Source of the DNA: Blastobasis lacticolella
Lineage: Eukaryota > Arthropoda > Insecta > Lepidoptera > Blastobasidae
Reading direction: 5' to 3'
NCBI GenBank assembly: GCA_905147135.1
Contig: LR990058.1
Coordinates: 12,065,349-12,129,348, forward strand
DNA: 64,000 nucleotides
Part shown: positions 48,042-58,200 of the stretch, one piece after another
Position numbering within the stretch: the first letter of the stretch is position 1
Layout: each line of letters opens with the position of its first letter
The notes under the pieces: generated by a model
What the model saw: the letters and a program-made list of their open reading frames with translations, nothing else
Databases searched by the model: none
Told to the model about the DNA's origin: nothing
Translations under genes and position numbers: made by a program

Positions 48042-51000
48042 CTAATTTGCTATCGTATCGCTTAAATATACGTTTACGCTGTAGTAAGTTTTAGTGACTA
48101 ATAGATGTTTTAGTAGTTTTTCAAATTTTTTGTCGTCGACTTCATTTTTTATGTAATTCGGTAACTTATTATATAGTCTGACAGACATGGCCAACGGACT
48201 TGTTGAGTGTAGCGTGAGACGGGAGTTAGGGATCATTAGGTTTCTCTGATATCGCAGCGAATGGCCTGTGGGTACGTCTTCGCGTTTTTTGTATAGCTCA
48301 GGGTATTTCCTAGTGAGCTTGCAGATCTCATTTATGTACATACATGGCAGAGTAAGTATGTTTTGTTCTCTGAAATGAGACCTACAGCTTTCTGTAGGAT
48401 CGGCTACGTTAAGCATTATTCTGAGTAGCTTTTTTTGCATAACAAATAGAGCTTGTGCTCCCGTGCTAGTTCCCCACAAGATAACTCCGTAGTTGAGCCA
48501 AGCATACGCGTAAGCGTAATATGTAACCAATGCAGTCTTTAGGTTTGTGGTTTTTTTAATTTCTTTAAGCGCGTAAGAAAAACTTGAAAGTTTATTTTTT
48601 AATTTTGATGTGTGTGACTTCCAATCCATATGCGTGTCTATTGTGAGTCCAAGTAACGTAAAATCGTCCACTACTTTTAATTCTTTGTTTTTGTAGGTTA
48701 TTTTAATGGAAAGTGGCTTTTTTTGATATGGGTGAAATTTAATTATACTAGTTTTAGAGAAATTTATGCTGAGGTTGTGATCATCCATCCATTTAACTGT
48801 TTTATCGAGTACTATTTTTATCTGTTCATTTATGGTTGTATCGTTTTCAGATGAGATGAGTAGTGATATATCATCTGCAAACATTTCACAATACGTATCG
48901 TTAATGATTTTGGGTATGTCATTTATGTACACTAGGAAAAGGAGACAACCTATGACACTACCCTGCGGTATAGATGCGTTAGTTATCTTGCGGTTCGAAC
49001 GAGTGTTTTTTAAAGTTTTTGTGTATTTGTCATAGTAGTTTATATCTACGAGTTGTTCTCGATTACTTAAATATGACATCAGCCACTCATTGGCTTTTCC
49101 TCGGATACCTATACCATCTAATTTATTTAATAATATCTTATACTGAACTTTGTCGTATGCTTTGGTCATGTCGAGAAGTATTCCGACAGCGTATTTTTTA
49201 TTATCTATAATACTGTAAACTTTTTGCATATATTTGTATACAGCCAGAGTAGTTGATCTTTTTTTCAGAAAGCCATTTTGACAGTCGTCGAGTATTTCGT
49301 ACTTCTCACAAAACTTGTACAATCGATCGCACATAGCTGTTTCAAAGATCTTCGAGGCAGTAGGTAACAGAGCAATGGGACGGTAGTTATTTGGGTCTGT
49401 TTTGCTATTTTTCTTATGGATCGGTTTAATTATTGATTGTTTTAAAGCATCTGGAAAAACGCCTTCGGTAAAGGACTGGTTGATTAATAAACAAAAGGGT
49501 TCGGATAGTTCATCAGCACATTGTCTAAACAGGGAAGGTGGGAACTCGTCTATACCGCAACTGTATTTATTTTTTAATTTCGTAATAATTCGTTTTACTT
49601 CGGGTATATCCACTGGATTGAGGAACATGGTATTCAGCGTCGGGTTGACCACTGGGCGACCCCGTGGCTCGCGGTCTTCTTTGATTTCACCAATGGATGC
49701 AAAGAAATCATTAAAGGCGTTTGCAATTTGTGTAGGATCAGAAGTTAGGGTGTCGTTTATTTGTAATTGAATGTTAGTGTCCTCTCTTATCTTTTTTTTA
49801 TTCGTGCGTTCGTTTATTATGGTCCACATGGTTTTAACTTTATTATTTGATCGATTTATTCTATCTATATACTGTAACTTTTTAGCTTTTATAACAACCT
49901 TTTTTAAAACTTTTTCATATTTTTTGTAGTACGTTTTTATTATTTGGGAATTCGATTTTAGTGCAAGTATTTTTAGTAATCTTTTGTTCTGACATGAAAT
50001 TTTTATACCTACTGTTAACCAATACTTTTTATTAGCATTGTTTATTTTTATTTTACTTTTTGGTATACATTCATTTAGAATTTTGGTTAGTATTGCGTTT
50101 AGCGATTCGTAATTATCATTAACATTTTTATCATTTAATATAACATTTTTCCAATTTATTTCTTTTAGTCTCAGTCTAAATTTTGATATGTTTTCATTGT
50201 TGAAGATTCGTTTTTCTGTATACCAAATCGTCGGCTTTTCTTTTGTGCTTCGTTGCATTTCTACTATTATTGCTCTGTGATCTGAAAACCCTAGGTCTTC
50301 TACCGTAGTAAGAAATGTATTATTGTCGAAGTTAGTGAAAACTAGATCGATACACGTAGAAGTGGTCGACGTGATACGCGTAGGATCAGTTACATGTTGC
50401 CTAAATTTGTATTCTGACATACAACAGAGTAAATCATTAGCTTTAGTATTTTTTTGCATAGTATCAATATTAAAATCGCCGCCAATAATTATGTTAAGTT
50501 TTTGATACTTATTTATAATATAAGTTAGTATTTGTCTAAGCCGATAATAAAAAGTATCCTCCTCTCTTCCATTCCAATAAATACTTATTAACATTAAATT
50601 ATCACTAGGTATTTCAACTGCACATAGTTCTAACACATATTCAATAGACATATCGGCGATATCTGTTCTCTCTATGCTCTGTGTTGTTTCGTCTAGTAGA
50701 ATGCAGACTCCGCCGCCTCTTCTCTTTGTTCTGCAAAAAGACCCTGCTGTTTTGTAGTTACAAAATTTTACTAAGTCTAACTTTTCCTGAGATAGCCAAG
50801 TCTCTGAGAGGCATATTGCTGTATATGATGGGTTTTGGTCCAAGAAAGCTTCCATTAGGTATTGCTTATTGTATAAACTTTGTACGTTCTGAAATAGTAT
50901 CTTAATTTTTGATGTTGGGGTCTCGAAATAAAAATGGGCTTTGAAATGTATTGGGACTGTCACGGGTTGATTGTTGATGTTGAATGTTGCTGGTAGGCTG

Positions 51001-51047
51001 TATATTAGTGACATTTTCGGTCTCGATAGTTGGGCGTTTCTGTACAT
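48042..51047 (-). CDS. LINE ORF2: endonuclease and reverse transcriptase
   Basis: 1001 codons from the first ATG. The apurinic-type endonuclease starts near residue 48 (KIKILFQNVQSL), with ICLSETWL, IIGGDFNID and GFSDHRAI. RT follows from about 530: IIKPIHKKNS, NNYRPIALLPTASKIFE, ILLDMTKAYDKV, NASIPQGSVIGCLLFLVYIN, and the catalytic EMFADDISLL. A tail domain follows. The endonuclease core begins just where ORF1 stops, and the two frames overlap by 146 bases with ORF2 in the +1 frame, so ORF2 is probably translated by reinitiation or frameshift rather than from the distant ATG at 51047. It makes the nick and the cDNA during target-primed insertion. No host role. Confidence 0.9.
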   Translation of the reverse strand: MYRNAQLSRPKMSLIYSLPATFNINNQPVTVPIHFKAHFYFETPTSKIKILFQNVQSLYNKQYLMEAFLDQNPSYTAICLSETWLSQEKLDLVKFCNYKTAGSFCRTKRRGGGVCILLDETTQSIERTDIADMSIEYVLELCAVEIPSDNLMLISIYWNGREEDTFYYRLRQILTYIINKYQKLNIIIGGDFNIDTMQKNTKANDLLCCMSEYKFRQHVTDPTRITSTTSTCIDLVFTNFDNNTFLTTVEDLGFSDHRAIIVEMQRSTKEKPTIWYTEKRIFNNENISKFRLRLKEINWKNVILNDKNVNDNYESLNAILTKILNECIPKSKIKINNANKKYWLTVGIKISCQNKRLLKILALKSNSQIIKTYYKKYEKVLKKVVIKAKKLQYIDRINRSNNKVKTMWTIINERTNKKKIREDTNIQLQINDTLTSDPTQIANAFNDFFASIGEIKEDREPRGRPVVNPTLNTMFLNPVDIPEVKRIITKLKNKYSCGIDEFPPSLFRQCADELSEPFCLLINQSFTEGVFPDALKQSIIKPIHKKNSKTDPNNYRPIALLPTASKIFETAMCDRLYKFCEKYEILDDCQNGFLKKRSTTLAVYKYMQKVYSIIDNKKYAVGILLDMTKAYDKVQYKILLNKLDGIGIRGKANEWLMSYLSNREQLVDINYYDKYTKTLKNTRSNRKITNASIPQGSVIGCLLFLVYINDIPKIINDTYCEMFADDISLLISSENDTTINEQIKIVLDKTVKWMDDHNLSINFSKTSIIKFHPYQKKPLSIKITYKNKELKVVDDFTLLGLTIDTHMDWKSHTSKLKNKLSSFSYALKEIKKTTNLKTALVTYYAYAYAWLNYGVILWGTSTGAQALFVMQKKLLRIMLNVADPTESCRSHFREQNILTLPCMYINEICKLTRKYPELYKKREDVPTGHSLRYQRNLMIPNSRLTLHSTSPLAMSVRLYNKLPNYIKNEVDDKKFEKLLKHLLVTKTYYSVNVYLSDTIAN

Positions 51048-52104
51048 CTACTAATTTCCCGTCTACGTAAAGTTTATTATCCCGAATCTGTGCATGTAGG
51101 CCTTTTCCTCGAGCTACAAGCAGTTCGTCTCTCATGTGTTTTCTTATCTCACGGGCTGTGTCATCTAAAAACGCTGCAACATAGATTTGTGTACCCCTAA
51201 AGCAATGCTTGTTATCTAGTATGTATTTTGTCATTTTCCTGCTGGTTAATTGAAGGACCAATGGTCGTTTAGTATTTTTATTTCTCCCTAATCTGTACAT
51301 ATCATCTATGTAGCCCATCAAGTTTATGTTCATAATTTCACCAAAGATATTGGTCAATCTATTAAGTAGGTCCCATTCGGTTTCATAACGATGTTCTATT
51401 ATACCATAGATTACTATTTTTTTGTTTAGGATTCCAGTATTTTCTTTGGTTTCTTCTGTTACACGAGTAAGTCTTTTATTTTCAAGCATCTCCAGGTCAT
51501 TTTTAATTTTTTCAGTCTCTTCCTGCAGTTTTCCTATTTTTGTATTTATAGTTTGTATATCTTGCTGACGTTCGTTATTTTGTTGAAAAAGGAATTCTGT
51601 TTCTTTTCTTATGTCTTGTCTCAACTTTTCCATAGCATTTTGTATTTCAATTTGAATGGAGCTATTTTCTTTTAGGCGCAATGTAATTAACTCACTCAAG
51701 TTTTGCAGTGTTAGGTCATTTTGGTTTGCAGTTGGTGTATTGTTATCATTCATCGTGTCCCCTAATATAATAGAGTCGTCGAAGCTGCTAGTGTCATTAT
51801 CACTACGATTGGAATTCTTTTTCCTTAGTGTAACATTTGCCCCACTATATACTTTCGCCTGTTGTGGTGACACGATATCGCCGTCTCGTGATCGTACTGG
51901 TGTCTTTGCGGAGCCGATCTTTGGTTTCTTACTATGACATGCCCGGCACATCCATTTTTTCTTGACCTCTGGCGACATAGTAGTATAAAAGCGTGTAGTG
52001 GATATATTAGCGCATTCTAAATCAAATTTTTCAGTGCACATCAAACACGTGAGAAATTCTCTCCCTGGCAGCTTTTGTCGGCATCCGAAACACACATTGG
52101 CCAT
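50902..52104 (-). CDS. LINE ORF1 with PHD-like Cys cluster and coiled coil
   Basis: 400 codons. N-terminal CFGC...CLMC...C...CRAC spacing (residues 5-56) resembles a PHD-type zinc finger, as in several insect LINE ORF1s. Residues about 140-225 are rich in heptad-like L/I/E/K and probably form a coiled coil. A basic C-terminal domain follows (about 240-360, VIYGI, YRLGRNK, RPLVLQLTS, KGLHAQIRDNKLYVDG) of the type found in RNA-binding ORF1 proteins. It is expected to bind LINE RNA. No breaks. Confidence 0.85.
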   Translation of the reverse strand: MANVCFGCRQKLPGREFLTCLMCTEKFDLECANISTTRFYTTMSPEVKKKWMCRACHSKKPKIGSAKTPVRSRDGDIVSPQQAKVYSGANVTLRKKNSNRSDNDTSSFDDSIILGDTMNDNNTPTANQNDLTLQNLSELITLRLKENSSIQIEIQNAMEKLRQDIRKETEFLFQQNNERQQDIQTINTKIGKLQEETEKIKNDLEMLENKRLTRVTEETKENTGILNKKIVIYGIIEHRYETEWDLLNRLTNIFGEIMNINLMGYIDDMYRLGRNKNTKRPLVLQLTSRKMTKYILDNKHCFRGTQIYVAAFLDDTAREIRKHMRDELLVARGKGLHAQIRDNKLYVDGKLVDVQKRPTIETENVTNIQPTSNIQHQQSTRDSPNTFQSPFLFRDPNIKN

Positions 52105-52200
52105 GTTAAGGAAAAAAAGAAAATTGAAGAGAAAAAAAAAGAAAGATTATTTGCGCCCTCTATTGCCAAGTGGCCTTATTATCAATAATATATGATAGCG

Positions 52201-54147
52201 CCCTCTATCGGATTTGCTTCAAAAATCCTTTCTTAGCGTGGCTTCCAGCATTTCTTCAAGTTATGCTATTTGGCACTAGATGGCGTTGTTAAGTATGCGC
52301 TGTGTGCATAGGTTATGAAAAGGATTTTTTCAAGACGAAACAATTGTAACAGAAAGTAGGTAAAGCTATTTCTCTGACCTTTATTTAGTTTCCTCGTGCA
52401 GTTATTTGTGTTTTCTTCCCAGATTCAAAGACAATTTGTTTCGTAATTGCTGTTTTTGTTGGCGGACATTAATAAGTAGTTTTTCCAAAATTTAAGTAAA
52501 ATTTATGGCTAACAACACTTGACGACGAACTTTGGTACTCAATACACAGATATAGTCACTTAATTGTAAATTTATTTCACTCTTACTATTTTTTATAAAT
52601 ATTTTTTCGCAATAGAAGTTACTTAGAGCACAGTAGCTCCCTATCCGAACGATTCATCGAAACCGATGGAGACATGCAGTTTACCGAAGATGTCAGGATC
52701 CTCAGCAGTGAGGCAACGATCAAGAAGAAGAAGTCAGTCAGCAGCAGCACCACCATAACTATGCTTACGTACTCAATTTATAAAAATAATAGCACTATGC
52801 TTTCCAAGTATTTCTTATTCTTGTTTTCTGATAACTGACGTGATGTTGGTAATACGTAAAATCATAGCGCACCATGTTTCAAGATGGTAAAATAATCTTA
52901 GATTAAATAACACTTTTTTTACTATAAACACTGTTTGACATTGGGACGGATTTAACATAATTCTTACTATTTTTGTGGAGTGATTTTTTTTCTTAGTAAC
53001 TTTCTATCAGACAGCCTACATTAATTGACATAGGTACCCGCAAAAGCTAACATTTTTAAACTTAGCAGTAGTTTTTGACATTTTTACCAACAAATTGTAA
53101 CACTGACGTAACTGACGTTGTTTATGTTTTGTTTACATTCATTCTATTTGTAGTTTCACTAAAGATACAAATAAACCTGCCATTCTCTCTACTAAGGGTA
53201 TCAATAGTGTTTCTGTCAGAATGTTTTTCTTAATTGTCTAAGTAAATAACTCCTAAAATCCGCTAGGGAGCCTCTTCAGCACAGGTTTTTACTAAATAAT
53301 AATTATGTATAGGACTCACCAGATAGAGAGGAACTGTTAATATCACATCATTTCTCAGTCATGTACACTCGCAGATTGTCTACCATCGTCGTCCCATGTT
53401 GAAACAATCACGTTGAGGCTACCAGTCCAGCGTTGCATTCCAATGTTGTTCTCGTAGGTGAAGCGAACCGTTGTGCACCATTGTTATGCAATAGAAGAAA
53501 ATAATTGTATTAGTAAAACAAAAATAAAAAATTAATATACACCGTTTTTAATTGTTTGATTTTATTTAATCTGCAGTAATCTAAGCAATTAATTTACTTG
53601 TGGTGTCAAACCACACTGCTAAATGAATCTAAATGTAAGCGTTTACTTTAAAGTCATTGAATAAACTTTAGCTGGCTAATTTAGAACTACGCAAATTATT
53701 TAACTAACACAATTTTATATTTAAAAAGGAAAATATTTTACATGAGTAATCTAAATTAAATTTAACAAAAACAAAGAAGCCATACCAAAGTGCCGTCCAT
53801 AGTAAGTTTCACTAGATTTTTAATAATGTTGTCGATATCCCAGTGGTGCTCTCGAAGGCCCGGGGTCTGCCTTGACCATGACCCATTTGGTACAGATGAT
53901 CTGCTGTTTACTTTATGAATCCCCCAATCTTTCTGACGAAGTCTTTGTCTTATATCTCGGGGTGTTTGGACTCTTGGCTGCGCTTTGAACATGTTAAATC
54001 ATTTTACATTTTAATGTAGGCAACTCAACTGGATCGAGTAATCACCTTTCTTTTATTATTACGCTTTCACGTAGCGTATCTGCATTTTCTTTGTTGCTTT
54101 TCATCATAGCATCTCTTGGGCGTTGCGTTCGTCATCACCGCTTCTGA
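52201..54147. other. LTR-element interior, right part
   Basis: Mostly AT-rich. A 76-codon minus frame (53992-53762) starts MFKAQPRVQTPRDIRQRL and reaches a GT near GGCACTTTG, but I do not recognise it and cannot show it is expressed. Confidence 0.4.
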
Positions 54148-54635
54148 TGTCGTCGCGTGAAGGAAAGGGGTGTATCAGGATCATTGTCATCAGGGTGGTG
54201 ATATCAGTATTAGGTCGTATTCGTCCAGATAAATTAAAGAAAAGGTTCACATTTACTCCACTGTATTTATTCCATTTCATTTTTGCACATCACTTATAAT
54301 TTCACTAGAATTCAGAGCGGTATTACAAATGTAGGCAGTTGAGGTAATTTACTTTCTTATTCCAAAGGTGATTTTAAAATTACTTTATTTTTAAACGTAA
54401 ATAACACTTTCTATTAACGAACTTCAAACGTAAACAAACGAAATGTGGAGACAGTTTCAAGACGCGTCACTCCTCGGCGGCGGTCGCGCCAAGAATGGCC
54501 GCCACTCGGCCCGAGTCGTGCCGTCGAGACTCTGTCAGCACGCCCCACCAGAGGGCGCACTCCTACTTCCGTTTTCATCGTCATGAGTCCGTACTATTGA
54601 CCACATGAGTCCATAGTATTGACCGTGATCCGTCA
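54148..54635. repeat. Right LTR
   Basis: Matches 44124-44611, with a C/T difference near 54569 (GCGCACTCCTACTTCCG). Confidence 0.85.
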
Positions 54636-55128
54636 TATATATATAAAGAAAAGATTTATCATGCATAGGTACGCCCATAGACCAATAAAATCCACTCTAA
54701 GAAATGGAACACATTGCTTGCCAGTGAGATCCTAAACATGAGTAGGTAGTCCTTATAGCTTAGAAAGAGACAGCATTTCCCTCAAGCCAGGTTTCCAGAT
54801 TGTAGGGAGATGTACGGTCCAGGGAAGACATTCGCAAGAAAATCATCCTTAGCTGCAAGCATTCAGCAGATCTACCCAAAGCTACTTACGAACTTGCGAC
54901 ATAAAAGTGGCTTCTTGTGCCTTGGCGACGATGGCTGAATTAGATTGTACCATTTCTAAAATTATTTGGGACCGCGTATAAGGCTCGCCATCCAGCGGGG
55001 CAACGCGGCCAGCCTTCTGGACACATTTCCGCATTCAGGGGACTGGGGCAAATATTTTACCTATTTAAGTAATTTAGAGTAAGGTTTTTATTGATAGGTT
55101 GTTTTAATATGTAATTCTATATTGTTTG

Positions 55129-55134
55129 TTTATT
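55129..55134 (-). terminator. Polyadenylation signal of gene B2
   Basis: AATAAA on the minus strand, about 108 bases after the B2 stop, conserved from copy 1. Confidence 0.5.
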
Positions 55135-55241
55135 ATGTTTAAGTTGTTAATATTAAATTTTTAATTTTTAAAATGAAACTACAATATTTGTTACTCGATT
55201 TAATTTAAACATCGTCCAATAGAACCTGATACTCGAGCTCA

Positions 55242-58200
55242 TTAGAAGTGAGGTATCCATTCGTCTTTAATCTCTCCAGGCACCGTCTCCTCAAACTCGT
55301 AATCTTCATTATACTCCTCCGCATCCTGAGACCCCTGCTCAACGGAATATGGGGTCGGGTTAGGAGACTGCTCAGAAGATACCTCGGGAGTCGGAGATGA
55401 GGTGGCGTCATTTTCTTTCAATGGCGTCCAATGATAAAACTTGACTTCTGTAGAAAATAAGAACTTTATCTAAAAATGCGAGCTTGCGAGTGGCATATCA
55501 TAGTAGCCTATGTCCATCCTTAGGTGTTAAACAACGTTACCTTACAGAATTTCACCTCACGACATTTGATCATAACCAGTGCCATACACCATGAAAACGT
55601 AACTGAGTTACTTTCGAATTTTAAATATTAAATAGAATCCATAACTTCCTTGAATGACTTCAGGCACTCTTGATTTCTCGTGGACAACCGTTGTTTCTCT
55701 CAGTCGATCCCGTCTGTTCAAATGCCTAAATCCATTTTCTAATGACCTTAGCACTAGATGATACATTAATGCCTTTCTTTCACACGCGCGATTTAACCGA
55801 CGAGCGGTTATTTCCTGATTTATCGTTTTGATAATAAGCTCATAACGCTAATCATGCATGTTGTGCTCGCCTGTATGACTCCATAGCAACTGAATTTCTA
55901 AGAACAAATTCTAAATAAATCAACATATTTTTCTTTACTATAATTACCAAACAGAAAACACTTATTGAAGTGCAAGTTTATCCTAACGAAACATTTCACC
56001 AATAATAACTCCACACAATATAATAATGCGAATAATAAATATAAATGAAAATAAAATAATAATTTTAATGTCGTAATTGTGGGCCGCGGGGCGGCGGCCA
56101 GAGCGCAATATGCACTCATTTCAGCACAACGATTTGAGTGCAAGCACTCTTTTTGGACACCTTGTAGGTACTTACCCATGTCTCCATCGAATTCATCATA
56201 GAATTTTGAGTTACTGCTAATTATTTTTGCTGGTTTTGTATTGTCCAAAAAGTCCTGAAATTATAATAAGTACACGTATAGGTAGGTAGGAAGGAGCGTT
56301 GGTGGCCGAGTGGTTACGGTATCCGAGGTACCGGGTTCGAATCCCACTACGGCCATGTACCAATGACTTTTTCTAAGTTATGTACATTAGTTGAATACTA
56401 AACGAAGCTCTTACTGCGAGAAAAACCTGCATATTCAGCCTGAATACTGAATGTGTAACCATGATCCAACCTGGTCAGGTTCCCCAAGTAACAGGGTCAC
56501 GGAGGTCAGATGGCAGTCCCTTCACTGTAATTACCTGATCTAGGGAGCTTATTCCACCTGTCTCGTTCGTGGTAAAAAGGCTCATGATGCCCGTAAGTTA
56601 ATTGAATGCCAGGTACCTAGGTAGTGTGGATGAAAGCTACCCTATCGTTGGAGGGTGTGGTGGCGGAAAAGTGAAGGTTGCACCAAGTTAAACGTTCTTC
56701 GGAACATTCCCCGTTGTACAGACGGTTGAGAACACCCAGAGAGCCAACTTCTCTCCGGAGACCTAAGGGATCTAGACCATCTGTAAGAAGGATCATCGAC
56801 AATATTACCGCCTTACTTTTTCTTTACCCTTTATCTCCTGGTGGACTGGTAGATAAGGCTATTTTAGCTTTAAGTCCGCCTTTGTACTATTTTGTGCATG
56901 AAGATTTAATAAATAAATAAATAAATAAATATTCGTATCGTCGATAATGAAGCTCTTCGTTGAATGAAATCAAGTGGAAGGAGTTTGTATTGGAGTGAAC
57001 CAGCCCATAGATGGGAGCAGTATTCCATATACTGAGGACGAACGTGTGCCTTGTAGCACTGTTTGGCTTTATTCAGTACCCCAAGTTTATTTGTAAGCCA
57101 GTTTGGCTTTACCTTCCAAGTGATCCCTAAATTGGACTTCGCACCGCAGTCTATGTAAAACGCACATCAGGCATAGTCTGTTTACACTGCGGGATATAAG
57201 GCGGTGCGTTTCCCCCGTCGTCAAGTAATAGCCAGGGCTATGCTCAAATAGAAAGAAAGAAAAGACATTTATTACACATAGCACACCACAACATAAATAT
57301 ATACTCGATGTTCGCGATACGCAGCTCGTCAAAGCCGTCGAAGGAAATTTCTGTCGCTCCTCTTTACGCTCCTCCTTGCGCAAAATTGGCAACTCGCTGG
57401 CGTACTCAGCAAACGGGAAGGCTGGTCTCTATTTGCTAGTTTGCCACGAACTCGACCCTTACTTGGATGTCGAGACAGCATTGTAACGCTTCTTTATCGT
57501 ACGCGTATCAGTATTCGGGTCCTTCGCATCTCGTGCTGCCACCTACGCTCGGTAAGCTGCCTGTTTTAGGCAAGAAGCTTCGGCACAGGACTTATCGAAC
57601 CATGGCTGGTTTAGTCCACCGACACGTACGGGTCTGTTGGGGATGAAGCATTTCATTCCCAACAGTTTCGTATCCGCGACAGCAACAGCTCACTGCGAAG
57701 GATCGTCTGACGTGAAGCATAACTGTAAACACGGGTACGACGCATAGAATTCCTGCAATCCATCCCAATTTGATGACTTGTAGTGCCACACTCGATGCGA
57801 CCCCGAGGAACCCAAAATCCGAATACCCCACACTTCCGACCCAGTTTTGGAACTCTCTTACCTTTACTTCATACTGCCCATGAGGGAACATCGTGGCGTC
57901 CACCGGCAGCTCTATTCGTCGTGGTTGAAGCTCTGGCCATTGGCGATATAACACGAGCATAGCTGTGACGCCAAATGATAGTTCACGTCTCCAAATATCC
58001 TGTGAAAGTGACGATCGCCAACATCAGTAGGAAAATGCTCCCTGGACTTTATAGCACTGGTGGACTACGTCATCGACTACAAGAAATATGACACTTTGTA
58101 GCGATAGATAGTTTAGTAGACCCACAAAATATTGCGCTGCTTTTGCACAACCTGGCACGCTCGGTACAGTCGAAGAGATAAGTTGTTATTTTTCCGACCC

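Larger units (their letters stand above)
47553..52200 (-). mobile_element. Apparently intact two-ORF LINE
   Basis: Tail (GAAT)n at 47553-47583 on the minus strand, ORF2 51047-48042, ORF1 52104-50902, and a short 5' leader to about 52200. Both ORFs lack stops and frameshifts, so it may still be mobile. The architecture (Cys-rich ORF1, endonuclease plus RT, microsatellite tail) suggests the CR1/L2/jockey group; the exact clade was not determined. Confidence 0.8.
44124..54635. mobile_element. Large LTR-bounded element without visible gag/pol
   Basis: Two 488-bp direct repeats, TGTCGTCGCG...GATCCGTCA, flank 9.5 kb. The pair differs by only one base that I can see, so insertion looks recent. TATA on both sides may be the target duplication. 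I find no gag or pol frame, and no clear primer site or purine tract in either orientation. Internal DNA is 44612-47552 and 52200-54147, split by a LINE. It resembles a LARD-type non-autonomous retrotransposon. Confidence 0.75.
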
